Shown here one piece after another: positions 16,703 through 25,131 of a DNA stretch of 64,000 nucleotides. The stretch's first letter is position 1; each line of letters opens with the position of its first letter. The DNA comes from Pseudomonas pseudonitroreducens (GTDB taxonomy: Bacteria; Pseudomonadota; Gammaproteobacteria; Pseudomonadales; Pseudomonadaceae). The position numbers and the translations under genes were made by a program. The stretch spans positions 1-64,000 of the forward strand of contig NZ_BQHJ01000001.1 of the NCBI RefSeq assembly GCF_021603645.1, read 5' to 3'. A model generated the notes under the pieces. The model made no database searches. It was not told where the DNA came from and saw only the letters and a program-made list of their open reading frames with translations.

Positions 16703-17242
16703 ATGGCCCTGTCCGCCACGCCCTACAAAGCCGATATCAGCCTGACCGACCTCGACCGTGGGGTCTACGAGACCCTGCGCTTCACCGTCGCCCGTCACCC
16801 CTCGGAAACCGAGGAGCGCCTGGCGGTGCGCCTGCTCGCCTACGTCATCTGGTACAACGAGCAGCTGGCCTTCGGCCGTGGCCTGTCGGACGTCGAAGAG
16901 CCCTCGCTGTGGGAAAAAAGCCTGGACGACCGCGTGCTGCACTGGATCGAAGTCGGCCAGCCCGACGCCGACCGCCTGACCTGGTGCTCGCGCCGTTGCG
17001 AGAAGCTGACCCTGGTCGCCTACGGCAACCTGCGCGTGTGGACCACCAAGGTGCTCGACAGCGTGCGCCACCTGAAGAACCTCAATGTCGTTGCCATGCC
17101 CCAGGAGGCGCTGGAGGAAATCTCCCGCGACCTGCCGCGCTCGATCAACTGGACCGTGATGATCAGCGAAGGAACCATCTTCGTCACCGACGAGCGCGGC
17201 CAGCACGAACTGCAGGTCGAGTGGCTGATGGGCGAGCGCTGA
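16703..17242 (+). CDS. yaeQ: YaeQ family protein
   Basis: 179 residues: MALSATPYKADISLTDLDRGVYETLRFTVARHPSETEERLAVRLLAYVIWYNEQLAFGRGLSDVEEPSLW, typical YaeQ through its length. The fold is related to the PD-(D/E)XK nuclease superfamily, but the biochemical role is not established. ATG 16703 follows CCGGGAACACCC. Located between a GGDEF gene and recJ, as in other pseudomonads. Confidence 0.92.
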   Translation: MALSATPYKADISLTDLDRGVYETLRFTVARHPSETEERLAVRLLAYVIWYNEQLAFGRGLSDVEEPSLWEKSLDDRVLHWIEVGQPDADRLTWCSRRCEKLTLVAYGNLRVWTTKVLDSVRHLKNLNVVAMPQEALEEISRDLPRSINWTVMISEGTIFVTDERGQHELQVEWLMGER

Positions 17243-17278
17243 TTTGCGCTAGCTGTGCTTCGGCCCGGCTGCGTTGTG

Positions 17279-17332
17279 AACAGGCGTGGGCCTGCTCATT
17301 GGCCGCAGCAAACTCCGCAGCCCATGCCTGTT
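17279..17332. repeat. Imperfect long inverted repeat between yaeQ and recJ
   Basis: Left arm AACAGGCGTGGGC (17279-17291) and right arm GCCCATGCCTGTT (17320-17332) form a 13-bp stem with one mismatch over a 28-bp loop. There is no T-tract, so this is more likely a degenerate repeat or mRNA structure than a terminator. Confidence 0.5.
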
Positions 17333-17395
17333 TACGCCTTGCCGTGTTCTAGCTCGCAAGGCGCAAGATCAAGCACAAAGGAATAGTTGGACTCC

Positions 17396-19111
17396 ATGCG
17401 CATCGAATCCCGTCCCCTCCCGCCAACCCTGCCCAACCTGGGCGACCTGCCGCCGCTACTGACCCGCCTCTATGCCGCTCGTGGCGTGCAGAGTGCGGAG
17501 GAGCTGGACAAGGGGCTGGCGCGGCTGATCCCGTACCAGCAGCTCAAGGGCGTGGACGCGGCGGTGGAGCTGCTGGTCGATGCCCTGGAGAAGGGCCAGC
17601 GGATTCTCTACGTCGGCGATTTCGACGCCGACGGTGCCACCGCCAGCAGCGTCGGCGTGCTGGCGCTGCGCATGCTGGGTGCGGCCTGGGTCGATTACCT
17701 GGTGCCCAACCGCTTCGAGTACGGCTACGGCCTGACCCCGGAAATCGTCGCCGTGGCGCTGGAAAAGCGCCCGGAGCTGCTGGTCACCGTGGACAACGGC
17801 ATCTCCAGTATCGACGGCGTCGCCGCCGCCAAGGCCGCCGGCCTGCGCGTGCTGGTCACCGACCACCACCTGCCGGGAGCGGAACTGCCCGCCGCCGATG
17901 CCATCGTCAACCCGAACCAGCCCGGCTGCGACTTCCCCAGCAAGGCCATGGCGGGCGTCGGCGTGATCTTCTACGTGATGCTCGCCCTGCGCGCCCGCCT
18001 GCGTGAGCGCGGCTGGTTCGCTGCGCGCGGCATCGCCGAGCCGAACCTCGCCGAGCTGCTCGACCTGGTGTCCCTGGGCAGCGTCGCCGACGTGGTGCCG
18101 CTGGACGCCAACAACCGCATCCTGGTGCACCAGGGCCTCGCGCGGCTTCGTGCCGGGCGTGCCCGTCCGGGCTTGCGTGCGTTGCTCGAAGTGGCGGGGC
18201 GCGATTGCCGGCGGATCACCTCCACCGACCTCGGCTTCATCCTTGGCCCGCGACTGAACGCCGCCGGGCGCCTGGACGATATGTCCCTGGGGATAGAACT
18301 GCTGCTCTGCGAGGACGAAGGCGTCGCCCGCGACATGGCGGTGCAGCTCGACCAACTGAACCAGGACCGCAAGGCCATCGAGCAGGGCATGCAGCGCGAA
18401 GCGCTGGCCCAGCTCAAGGAACTGCCGGTGGAGGAAATGCCATTCGGCCTGTGCCTGTTCGACCCGGAATGGCACCAGGGCGTGATTGGTATTCTCGCCT
18501 CGCGCCTGAAGGAGCGTTACCACCGTCCGACCATCGCTTTTGCCGATGCCGGCGACGGCACGCTCAAGGGCTCGGCACGTTCGGTGCCGGGCTTCCACAT
18601 TCGTGACGCACTGGATGCCGTGGCCGCTCGTCATTCGGGGCTGATCAGCAAGTTCGGCGGCCACGCGATGGCCGCCGGGCTGTCGTTGCCGCAGGAGAAC
18701 TTCGGTGCCTTCGCCGCTGCGTTCGATGCCGAAGTCCGCCGCCAACTGGATGAAGAAGACCTCACCGGCCGCCTGCTCTCCGACGGCCAGCTTGGCGCCG
18801 AGGAGTTCCACCTGGAGCTGGCCCGCGCGCTGCGCCAGGCCGGCCCCTGGGGTCAGCATTTCCCTGAGCCGCTGTTCCACGGCATCTTCCAGATCGTCCA
18901 GCAGCGCGTGGTCGGCGAGCGTCACCTGAAACTGCTGCTGAAGACCGAGTGCGGCTCGCTGCAACTGGATGCCATCGCCTTCAACATCGACCGCGAAATC
19001 TGGCCGAACCCCACCGTGCGCTGGGCGGAAGTGGCCTACAAGCTGGACGTCAACGAGTTTCGCGGCAACGAGACCGTGCAACTGATGGTGGCGCATATCG
19101 CGCCACGCTGA
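17396..19111 (+). CDS. recJ: Single-stranded-DNA-specific exonuclease RecJ
   Basis: 571 residues. DHH phosphoesterase: DFDADG (75-80), DNG, DHH (156-158), and the later DHHA1 domain with GGHAMAAGLS (about 420). RecJ degrades 5'-tailed single-stranded DNA in RecF-pathway recombination and mismatch repair. ATG 17396 is used; a TTG at 17387 sits at better distance from AAGGAA (17378-17383) and would add only three residues. It follows yaeQ and is not overlapped by other genes. Confidence 0.96.
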   Translation: MRIESRPLPPTLPNLGDLPPLLTRLYAARGVQSAEELDKGLARLIPYQQLKGVDAAVELLVDALEKGQRILYVGDFDADGATASSVGVLALRMLGAAWVDYLVPNRFEYGYGLTPEIVAVALEKRPELLVTVDNGISSIDGVAAAKAAGLRVLVTDHHLPGAELPAADAIVNPNQPGCDFPSKAMAGVGVIFYVMLALRARLRERGWFAARGIAEPNLAELLDLVSLGSVADVVPLDANNRILVHQGLARLRAGRARPGLRALLEVAGRDCRRITSTDLGFILGPRLNAAGRLDDMSLGIELLLCEDEGVARDMAVQLDQLNQDRKAIEQGMQREALAQLKELPVEEMPFGLCLFDPEWHQGVIGILASRLKERYHRPTIAFADAGDGTLKGSARSVPGFHIRDALDAVAARHSGLISKFGGHAMAAGLSLPQENFGAFAAAFDAEVRRQLDEEDLTGRLLSDGQLGAEEFHLELARALRQAGPWGQHFPEPLFHGIFQIVQQRVVGERHLKLLLKTECGSLQLDAIAFNIDREIWPNPTVRWAEVAYKLDVNEFRGNETVQLMVAHIAPR

Positions 19112-19136
19112 GCCGATCGGCGCTGATCTGCTTTTC

Positions 19137-19206
19137 GTAGGAGCGAGCTTGCTCGCGAACCCGGCCCTGCAGCGGAGGCCGTTCGCGAGCAAGCTCGCTC
19201 CTGCAG
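19137..19206. repeat. REPIN, family A
   Basis: Inverted pair GTAGGAGCGAGCTTGCTCGC / GCGAGCAAGCTCGCTCCTGC between recJ and the next, convergent operon. Confidence 0.92.
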
Positions 19207-19226
19207 GGATACCTTGCAGCGCTAGC

Positions 19227-19550
19227 TCAGATGCCTTTGATCTCGCTCGGATCGACCTCGACCATATAGCCCGGCCCGACATCGAAGAGGATGTAGAAGT
19301 CTTCGCCTGGGCGCTTGAAGGTCAGGCTGGAGTCCGCCCCCAGCTTGCCGGGCAGCAGCACCTTGTGGTTGGTGGCGCTCAGCACATCCAGGGTAACGCC
19401 TGGCGCGGCGCTGCCATCGGTAAAGCCGCCGACGCAGCGGATCGTCTCGGCATCCAGCGCCGTGCATTCGCAGAAGGGCGCGTGGGCCAGGGCGCTGGTG
19501 CTGGCGGCCAGGCCGAGCAGCAGGGCGCTGTACTTGGGGATCGCTTTCAT
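19227..19550 (-). CDS. Small secreted protein, last gene of the PepSY operon
   Basis: 107 residues with signal peptide MKAIPKYSALLLGLAASTSALA. The mature part starts HAPFCECTALDAETIRCVGGFTDG (three cysteines in 15 residues), then beta-like DVLSATNHKVLLPGKLG. The ATG overlaps the stop of the preceding 174-residue gene. Periplasmic. I do not recognise the family. His and Cys at the mature N-terminus would suit metal or haem binding, but that is inference. It may act with the PepSY protein. Confidence 0.75.
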   Translation of the reverse strand: MKAIPKYSALLLGLAASTSALAHAPFCECTALDAETIRCVGGFTDGSAAPGVTLDVLSATNHKVLLPGKLGADSSLTFKRPGEDFYILFDVGPGYMVEVDPSEIKGI

Positions 19551-20071
19551 CGATTGCTCCGGGTCTTTTCCAGCCAGGCCACCAGCGACGGCGAGGCTTT
19601 GTCGAGAGGGATCTGCGCCTGATGCACCGCGCCATCCCAGCCTTCCACGGTCAGCCACAGCTCGTCGGCCGGCGTGACCCGGGCCGGGATCGTGACTTCG
19701 GCGAACTGCTGGTGCGGCGTGCCGGCGAACAGCCCGCCGGCGGCACGCAGGCTGCGTGGTTCGCCGATACGCAGGTAGGCGGCCTTCACCTGTGCATAGC
19801 AGCTGTCGCAGAAGGCCAGGGTAAAGGCCTTGACGAAGCCGGCGCGGCCTTCGTCTTCCGGCTCGCCGACTTCCCATTCGGCCATGCGCGCGGTCCAGGG
19901 GCCGACCTGCAGATTGCCGATCTCGCGCTCGCCCAGGCCGCGCAGGCCACGGTCGAGCTTCGCTTCGTGGAAGTACTGCGGCATGAAGCCCAGCGGAATC
20001 AGCACCAGCAGGGCGCTGAGGTGGAAACGCCAGCGCAGCCACAGGCGGCGCAGCTTGCTCTTGCCGCTCAT
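19547..20071 (-). CDS. Membrane-anchored protein of unknown function in PepSY operon
   Basis: 174 residues: one N-terminal transmembrane segment (about 14-29, RFHLSALLVLIPLGFM) after a basic start, then a periplasmic domain with CDSCYAQVK and a beta-rich C-terminus. It overlaps both neighbours by four bases (ATGA), so it is coupled to the PepSY gene upstream and the small secreted protein downstream. I chose ATG 20071; the longer frame upstream is a shadow of the PepSY gene. No known family is evident. Confidence 0.75.
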   Translation of the reverse strand: MSGKSKLRRLWLRWRFHLSALLVLIPLGFMPQYFHEAKLDRGLRGLGEREIGNLQVGPWTARMAEWEVGEPEDEGRAGFVKAFTLAFCDSCYAQVKAAYLRIGEPRSLRAAGGLFAGTPHQQFAEVTIPARVTPADELWLTVEGWDGAVHQAQIPLDKASPSLVAWLEKTRSNR

Positions 20072-21252
20072 TGGCTGGCCTCCGCGGTGGCCGCGACAGC
20101 GATGCGTTCGCGGGCTTTCTGCTTCTTCAGTTCCTTGGCGGTGGCGATCAGGGTGCGCTTGCTCCAGATCATCAGGCCGCTGAGCACCATCATGCTGAGG
20201 ATCAGGCCGAACACGAACCAGATCAGCTTGACCCACACGCCGCCGAAATCGCCGGTGTGCAGCGGGCGCATGGACTCGGTGACGAACTCCAGCCCGGAGC
20301 GGTTGCCCAGCAGGCGGGTCGAGGCGATGCTACCGTCATAGGGGTTCACCTGGGCGCTTTCGGACATCAGCGGGTACCAGGCCTTGCCGAAGATGGTCAG
20401 CGGGTCGTAGGCGCTGGAGGGCAGGCGGAAGAAGGTCGGCTCGAAGCCGGGAATGCGTTGCTGCGCGGATAGCACGGCAGCGTCCAGGCCGATGCGCGGT
20501 GGCGCCTTGCCGTCCACGCTCAGTGGGATGCTGTCGCGCTGGATGATGGTCGGCACGCCTTCGCTGGAGATGGAAATGCTGTTGTCGAAGAGCATCGCCT
20601 GGATCAGGAACCAGGTGCCGGTGATGGAAATCACCGCGATGAACCAGATCGACCAGATACCCATCAGCCGATGCATGTCGCCCCAGAAGATGCGCGCGCC
20701 CTGGCGCAGGCGCAGGGTCGGCTTGAGGAAACCGCGCCAGAAGCGCTTGTACACCACCAGGCCGGTGACCAGCGAGGCGAGCATCGGCAGGCCGAGCAGC
20801 GACACCAGGTACCAGCCCCAGCTGAAACCGTGGCTGAACGGCACCAACCACCAGCCATGCAGCGCGCGGGTGAACTGGCGGAAGTCGAACAGCGGCATCT
20901 TGCCCTGGATAACCCCGGTATAGGGGTTCACGTAGAGCATGGCGGTAGCGCTGTCGGGATAAGTGACGCTGACCCGCAGCGCAAAATGCGTTTCGCTGGG
21001 CGCGCTGATCACGCGCACGGCGGCCTGCGGTTGCTGCTGGGCCATGGCGGCGAGTACCTGGTCGTAGCCCAGGCGTTGGGCGTCATCGTCTGGCGGATTG
21101 GCGCGCACGGACGGATCGGCCAGCCAGATGATCTCCTGACTCACCGTGGCCAGGGTGCCGGTGATGCACACCAGGAACACGAAGAACCAGATGGGCAGGG
21201 CCAGCCAGCTGTGGACCAGGAACCAGAGCCTGGAGCGGGATTTCTTGGACAT
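20068..21252 (-). CDS. PepSY-associated transmembrane protein
   Basis: 394 residues, four transmembrane helices (about 8-38, 140-170, 190-220, 330-360). The PepSY_TM layout includes HSWLALPIWFFVFLVCITGTLATVSQEI near the start and HRLMGIWSIWFIAVISITGTWF in the middle, with conserved histidines expected to hold haem or metal. Family members (PiuB/FoxB) work next to TonB receptors in siderophore-iron reduction. First of three coupled genes. It is divergent from a small-protein/Fur-like pair, which supports a metal-related role, but no receptor gene is adjacent. Confidence 0.87.
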   Translation of the reverse strand: MSKKSRSRLWFLVHSWLALPIWFFVFLVCITGTLATVSQEIIWLADPSVRANPPDDDAQRLGYDQVLAAMAQQQPQAAVRVISAPSETHFALRVSVTYPDSATAMLYVNPYTGVIQGKMPLFDFRQFTRALHGWWLVPFSHGFSWGWYLVSLLGLPMLASLVTGLVVYKRFWRGFLKPTLRLRQGARIFWGDMHRLMGIWSIWFIAVISITGTWFLIQAMLFDNSISISSEGVPTIIQRDSIPLSVDGKAPPRIGLDAAVLSAQQRIPGFEPTFFRLPSSAYDPLTIFGKAWYPLMSESAQVNPYDGSIASTRLLGNRSGLEFVTESMRPLHTGDFGGVWVKLIWFVFGLILSMMVLSGLMIWSKRTLIATAKELKKQKARERIAVAATAEASQ

Positions 21253-21539
21253 GGGGAATCACGGCCACGCAAGGGCAAGGCAAAGGAAAAGGCCCTCGCC
21301 GGACAAGGCCGGCGAGGCGCGAAGACACCAAGGAGCAGCGGTGTTCTAGGAATAAGGACGGATGAGATCGAAAAACCGGCCATCTGCAGTTGCAAATAAA
21401 TGTTTCGGTGCGGTTTTCGCGGTCTTTTCCATTTCTTTACACATTTTCTGTGCGTGTTTTTTGCGGCTCATCCGTCTTGTATGTGAAAGCGATCGATTCG
21501 CAACGGAAGCGAACTTCAGCCAGACAACAGGAGAACCGC
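21253..21539. promoter_or_regulatory. Divergent promoter region, metal-type operons
   Basis: 287 bp between two divergent operons, unusually AT-rich between 21380 and 21500 (for example TTTCCATTTCTTTACACATT). I see no perfect Fur-box match. Promoters for both directions must be here. Confidence 0.5.
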
Positions 21540-22160
21540 ATGACCTTCTACCTTCGCCAGCTCACGCTGCTGGCCGTGGCGCTGAGCTGTGCGCCATTGG
21601 CCAGCGCGGACTACCTGTGGCTGGAACGCAGTGCAGGGCAGAGCGCGAAAAGCTATTTCAGCGAACAGCAGCCCGGCGAGCACCTGCCGGTGACCCAGTT
21701 GCAGAATGCCCACGTCGTGCTGGGCGAGGGCAAGACGGCGCCGATGAAGGCTGGCGTCGAGTCCTTCGATATCGGCGCCGTGCCAGCGGGCGACCTGCGC
21801 GTCGCCGCCCAGCGTGCCGAAGGCAGCACCCTGACCATTTATCAGGCCCGCGAGGGACGCAGCGAGACCCGGGCGCAGAATGACCTGGAGCTGGTGCCCA
21901 CCGCGCCCGGCGGCAATACCTTTGCCCTGCACTGGAAGGGCACCGTGGTGCCGGCCTCGCAGGTCAACGTGTACACCTCCGAGCAGTGGAGCCGCAGCCT
22001 GAAGCCGGCGGCCGACGGCACCGTGACCCTGGCCACGCCGTTCCCGGCGCGCTACGTGCTGGAGGTCTCGGCCCAGGTCAACGGCGGCGCCAGCGTCGAC
22101 GGCAAGCGCTACGACAGCGTGATCCACGTTGCCACTCTGTCTTTCGAGGTGCGCCCATGA
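21540..22160 (+). CDS. Secreted DUF4198-like periplasmic protein
   Basis: 206 residues. Signal peptide MTFYLRQLTLLAVALSCAPLASA, then DYLWLERSAGQSAKSYFSEQQPGE and a C-terminal beta domain ending VIHVATLSFEVRP. This pattern resembles DUF4198/NikM-like periplasmic proteins associated with nickel or cobalt uptake, but the match is only moderate. ATG 21540 after ACAGGAGAACC; the upstream frame is non-coding in composition. Its stop overlaps the start of a Fur-like gene (ATGA). Confidence 0.7.
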   Translation: MTFYLRQLTLLAVALSCAPLASADYLWLERSAGQSAKSYFSEQQPGEHLPVTQLQNAHVVLGEGKTAPMKAGVESFDIGAVPAGDLRVAAQRAEGSTLTIYQAREGRSETRAQNDLELVPTAPGGNTFALHWKGTVVPASQVNVYTSEQWSRSLKPAADGTVTLATPFPARYVLEVSAQVNGGASVDGKRYDSVIHVATLSFEVRP

Positions 22161-22477
22161 GAGTCGCTATCAAAGCCAGCACCCCGCTCCGCCCGCGCCT
22201 GCCGCGGCCCGCCCGGCAACTGCTGGAACACGCCGGTCTGCGCAGCAGCCTGCCGCGGTTGAACATCCTCGATGCGCTGGTGGCCTGCCGCAAGGCGACG
22301 GCTGTGGAACTGCATGCCTACTTGGAAGAGCCGGGCCTGCCCATCTCCCTCAGCTGCGTCAGCCAGACCCTGCGCCGCCTGCACCTCTCCGGCCTGCTCG
22401 AGCGTGACCAGAACAAGCGCTACAGCCTGGCACCCGGAGCGGTGGCGGCCATGGGCAAGTCGAGCGAGTTGCACTGA
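22157..22477 (+). CDS. Short Fur-like winged-helix protein lacking the metal-binding half
   Basis: 106 residues. Residues about 20-85 follow the Fur DNA-binding domain: LLEHAGLRSSLPRLNILDALVACRKATAVELHAYLEEPGLPISLSCVSQTLRRLHLSGLLER, with helix-turn-helix and wing. After this comes only a short tail, so the Fur dimerisation/metal-sensing domain is absent. The start overlaps the stop of the DUF4198-like gene. No signal peptide or membrane segment. It could be a small regulator of this operon pair or a cofactor for another Fur protein. Confidence 0.72.
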   Translation: MRVAIKASTPLRPRLPRPARQLLEHAGLRSSLPRLNILDALVACRKATAVELHAYLEEPGLPISLSCVSQTLRRLHLSGLLERDQNKRYSLAPGAVAAMGKSSELH

Positions 22478-22683
22478 CAGCGAGGCTGCAGTGGATGGCC
22501 CGCGAAAGAACGGCCGCTGGCTGACGCTGGCGGCCCTGTTGGTCGGGCGGGGCTGGACGTTCGACCACGCCGGCGACGTTCACGCAGGCAGGAAGGATTT
22601 CCGCCGATCATCCGAACTTATCCTTAGGCGATCCCGGTCTACAGTTGAAGTGACAAGTTCTGAAGACCCGAGGGAGTGCCACC

Positions 22684-23790
22684 ATGAGCCAGTTGTTCGA
22701 GCCCCTGACCCTGCGCCAGCTGACCCTGTCCAACCGTATTGCCGTATCCCCCATGTGCCAGTACTCCGCCCAGGATGGCCTGGCCAACGACTGGCACCTG
22801 GTGCACCTGGGCAGCCGTGCCGTCGGCGGCGCCGGTCTGGTGATAGTCGAGGCCACTGCCGTGGCCCCGGAAGGGCGGATCAGCGCCGAGGACCTGGGCA
22901 TCTGGAATGACGAGCAGGTCGAACCGCTGCGGCGCATCACCCGCTTCATCGAATCCCAGGGCGCGGTGGCTGGAGTGCAACTGGCCCATGCCGGGCGCAA
23001 GGCGAGCACCTGGGCGCCCTGGCTGGGCAAGCATGGTTCGGTGCCGGTCAGTGAAGGCGGCTGGACGCCCGTAGCACCCTCGGCCATTGCCTTCGACCCG
23101 CAGCACACCGCGCCGATCGCCTTGAGCGAGGAGCAGATGGCGACCATCAAGCAGCAGTTCGTGCGCGGCGCCGAGCGCGCCCTGGCCGCCGGCTTCAAGA
23201 TCGCCGAGGTGCACGCCGCCCATGGCTACCTGCTGCATCAGTTCCTCTCGCCGCTGTCCAACCAGCGCCGCGACCAGTACGGCACCTGCTTCGAGAACCG
23301 TATCCGCTTCCTCCTGGAGGTCACCGCTGCCGTGCGTGCGGTCTGGCCGCAGGAGCTGCCGCTGTTCGTCCGCCTGTCCGCCACCGACTGGGTGGAGGAT
23401 GGCTGGAACCCCGACGAGACCGTGGAGCTGGCGCGCCGCCTGAAGGACTTGGGGGTGGACCTGATCGATGTGTCGTCCGGAGGCACCGCGGTCAATGCCG
23501 AGATTCCCGTAGGGCCCGGTTACCAGACGCAATTTGCCGAGCGGGTGCGCAAGGAGGCGGGAGTCGCCAGCGGCACCGTGGGGATGATCACCGAGCCGGT
23601 GCAGGCCGAGCATATCCTGCGCACCGGGCAGGCCGACCTGATTCTGCTGGCCCGCGAGCTGCTGCGCGACCCTTACTGGCCGCTGCATGCCGCCGATGAG
23701 CTGGGCGGCCAGCCGGTGCCCTGGCCGGCACAGTACCTGCGTGCCGCGCAACGCGGCACGCCCAAGCGCAAGGCCTACGGGCAGGTTTGA
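22684..23790 (+). CDS. NADH:flavin oxidoreductase, old yellow enzyme family
   Basis: 368 residues. Active-site Cys25 in SPMCQYSA marks the thermophilic-like/YqjM-XenA branch. HAGRKAS and the EVHAAHGYLLHQFLSPLSNQRRDQYG motif (substrate histidines and proton donor) are intact. FMN enzyme reducing activated C=C bonds. From memory it is close to MorB/XenA-type proteins of Pseudomonas. ATG 22684 follows GAGGGAGTGCC. No obvious partner gene; it is convergent with the next operon. Confidence 0.93.
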   Translation: MSQLFEPLTLRQLTLSNRIAVSPMCQYSAQDGLANDWHLVHLGSRAVGGAGLVIVEATAVAPEGRISAEDLGIWNDEQVEPLRRITRFIESQGAVAGVQLAHAGRKASTWAPWLGKHGSVPVSEGGWTPVAPSAIAFDPQHTAPIALSEEQMATIKQQFVRGAERALAAGFKIAEVHAAHGYLLHQFLSPLSNQRRDQYGTCFENRIRFLLEVTAAVRAVWPQELPLFVRLSATDWVEDGWNPDETVELARRLKDLGVDLIDVSSGGTAVNAEIPVGPGYQTQFAERVRKEAGVASGTVGMITEPVQAEHILRTGQADLILLARELLRDPYWPLHAADELGGQPVPWPAQYLRAAQRGTPKRKAYGQV

Positions 23791-23855
23791 CGTTGGCGCG
23801 GGTCACGCGGACGAGTGCCACGTGAGCAGGCCGCAGCAGCGCTGGCGGCGGCCGC

Positions 23856-24665
23856 TCACTCCTTGGCGTTTTCCCGTACCAGGAACAACGGGGGACGAAG
23901 CGGGGTGGTGAAGGAGCGATGCTCTTCGTCGCGCTCATTCGTCACCGGGGTACGGCCCACGCTGTCGATGACCCAGCCGTCGCCTTCCTGTTTGAGCTGA
24001 TAGGCCAGCGGCGCACCTTCCCTGAACAGTCGCTCCGGGCCCTTGCCGCCGAGCGCATAGAGCGAGACTTCGTAAGCCTCTATCTCGCCAGCCTTGTTGC
24101 GGCTGGCGGGCACCAGGCGCGCATAGTTGAGCACCGCGGAGCCCGGCAGGCGCCCCAGGGCGTGCTCACCCAGGTTGGCATCGGCGTAGAGCGGGTAGTA
24201 GGTCGGAGCGGACGGCGTGCTGACGTCGATCACATGGAGAAAGCCATAGCGCCGCCAGTCGCCTACCCCGAAGAGACCGGCACCGCTGCTGGCAATCACC
24301 TGGTAGCGCCTGTCCGGCAGGTTGATTTCCAGCAGGCGGCCGTCGCGCAGGTCCAGCCGGGGGAATTTTCCCCAGGGTGTGGCGACGGCGTCGAAGCGCT
24401 GCTTGCCCATCACCAGCCAGGCTGATTCTCCGGCGGTTTCCAGATAGGAGGGGGCGTCCTTCGCCTCGGTCCGGTATTCGCTGCCGGCTTTCGAAACCTG
24501 GCGGGTAAAGCTGGAGCCAAGCACGCTGGTGGAAGTCTGTTCGCTGCTCCAGAGACTCTCGACGGCAGCGCTCAGGCTTTCATGAGTGTCGGCGTGGGCG
24601 AGCGGCAGCAGACCCAGAAGGGGAATCGTCAACCAGTAGCGGCGCAGCCGATGGTGGAGTGACAT
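23856..24665 (-). CDS. Secreted protein of unknown function, third gene of an envelope operon
   Basis: 269 residues. Signal peptide MSLHHRLRRYWLTIPLLGLLPLAHA, then a beta-rich domain (RFDAVATPWGKFPRLDLRDGRLLEINLPDRRYQVIASSGAGLFG...). I chose ATG 24665 with GAGGTCCCC; the longer frame to 24728 overlaps the lipoprotein gene. Last of a three-gene run with a lipoprotein and a PEGA-domain protein. No recognised family; it may bind to them in the periplasm. Confidence 0.72.
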   Translation of the reverse strand: MSLHHRLRRYWLTIPLLGLLPLAHADTHESLSAAVESLWSSEQTSTSVLGSSFTRQVSKAGSEYRTEAKDAPSYLETAGESAWLVMGKQRFDAVATPWGKFPRLDLRDGRLLEINLPDRRYQVIASSGAGLFGVGDWRRYGFLHVIDVSTPSAPTYYPLYADANLGEHALGRLPGSAVLNYARLVPASRNKAGEIEAYEVSLYALGGKGPERLFREGAPLAYQLKQEGDGWVIDSVGRTPVTNERDEEHRSFTTPLRPPLFLVRENAKE

Positions 24666-24691
24666 GGGGACCTCGCGATCGGGGGAACGGG

Positions 24692-25093
24692 TCAACGGTG
24701 TGCCGCCTGGACGAATACCGGCCCCCACAGGGGATGGCTCGCTTCAGCGGTTCCCAGGTGGAAAGTCGGATCGATCTGCAGGGCGCGGTCGAAAGCGAAG
24801 CGGCACCGGATCGGCTGCTCGCTCACGCAGTAGCTGAACGCCAGGTACTTGAGTGCCTGCAACTGCACCTGGGTGCCGCCGGCCCACAGGGCTGGCGAGA
24901 GGAACTGTTCTTCAGCCTGGGTGTAGTTCCCTGCCTCGTACAGCCGCAGGCCTTCAGCGAAGGTGCTCTCGGCGTTCGCCTGGATATCCTCCGCTGGCGG
25001 CACGGGCTCATCTTCAAGGTGATGCCGGCAGCCCGCAGCGGCCGCCAGGCAGGCGATCAACAGGGGCGTCAGGAGAGTGCGCAAAGCTTTCAT
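24692..25093 (-). CDS. TPR-containing small lipoprotein, TssQ-like
   Basis: 133 residues with lipobox AAAGC (Cys22) after MKALRTLLTPLLIACLAAAAG. The mature region is a short TPR-like helix pair: AEGLRLYEAGNYTQAEEQF and ALKYLAFSYCVSEQPIRCRFAFDRALQIDP. This length and layout recall the short TssQ-type lipoproteins described near type VI secretion genes, but no secretion genes are visible here. Middle gene of a three-gene operon (38 bp after the PEGA gene, 26 bp before the next). Confidence 0.7.
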   Translation of the reverse strand: MKALRTLLTPLLIACLAAAAGCRHHLEDEPVPPAEDIQANAESTFAEGLRLYEAGNYTQAEEQFLSPALWAGGTQVQLQALKYLAFSYCVSEQPIRCRFAFDRALQIDPTFHLGTAEASHPLWGPVFVQAAHR

Positions 25094-25131
25094 GGTGTTG
25101 TCCGTACGCGAAAAGGGAGGCCTGCCGGCGC

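Noticed and set aside
20068-22477. Complete TonB siderophore uptake locus
   Set aside because: No TonB receptor or ABC importer is adjacent; only the PepSY protein is typical, so I limited the call to metal-related.
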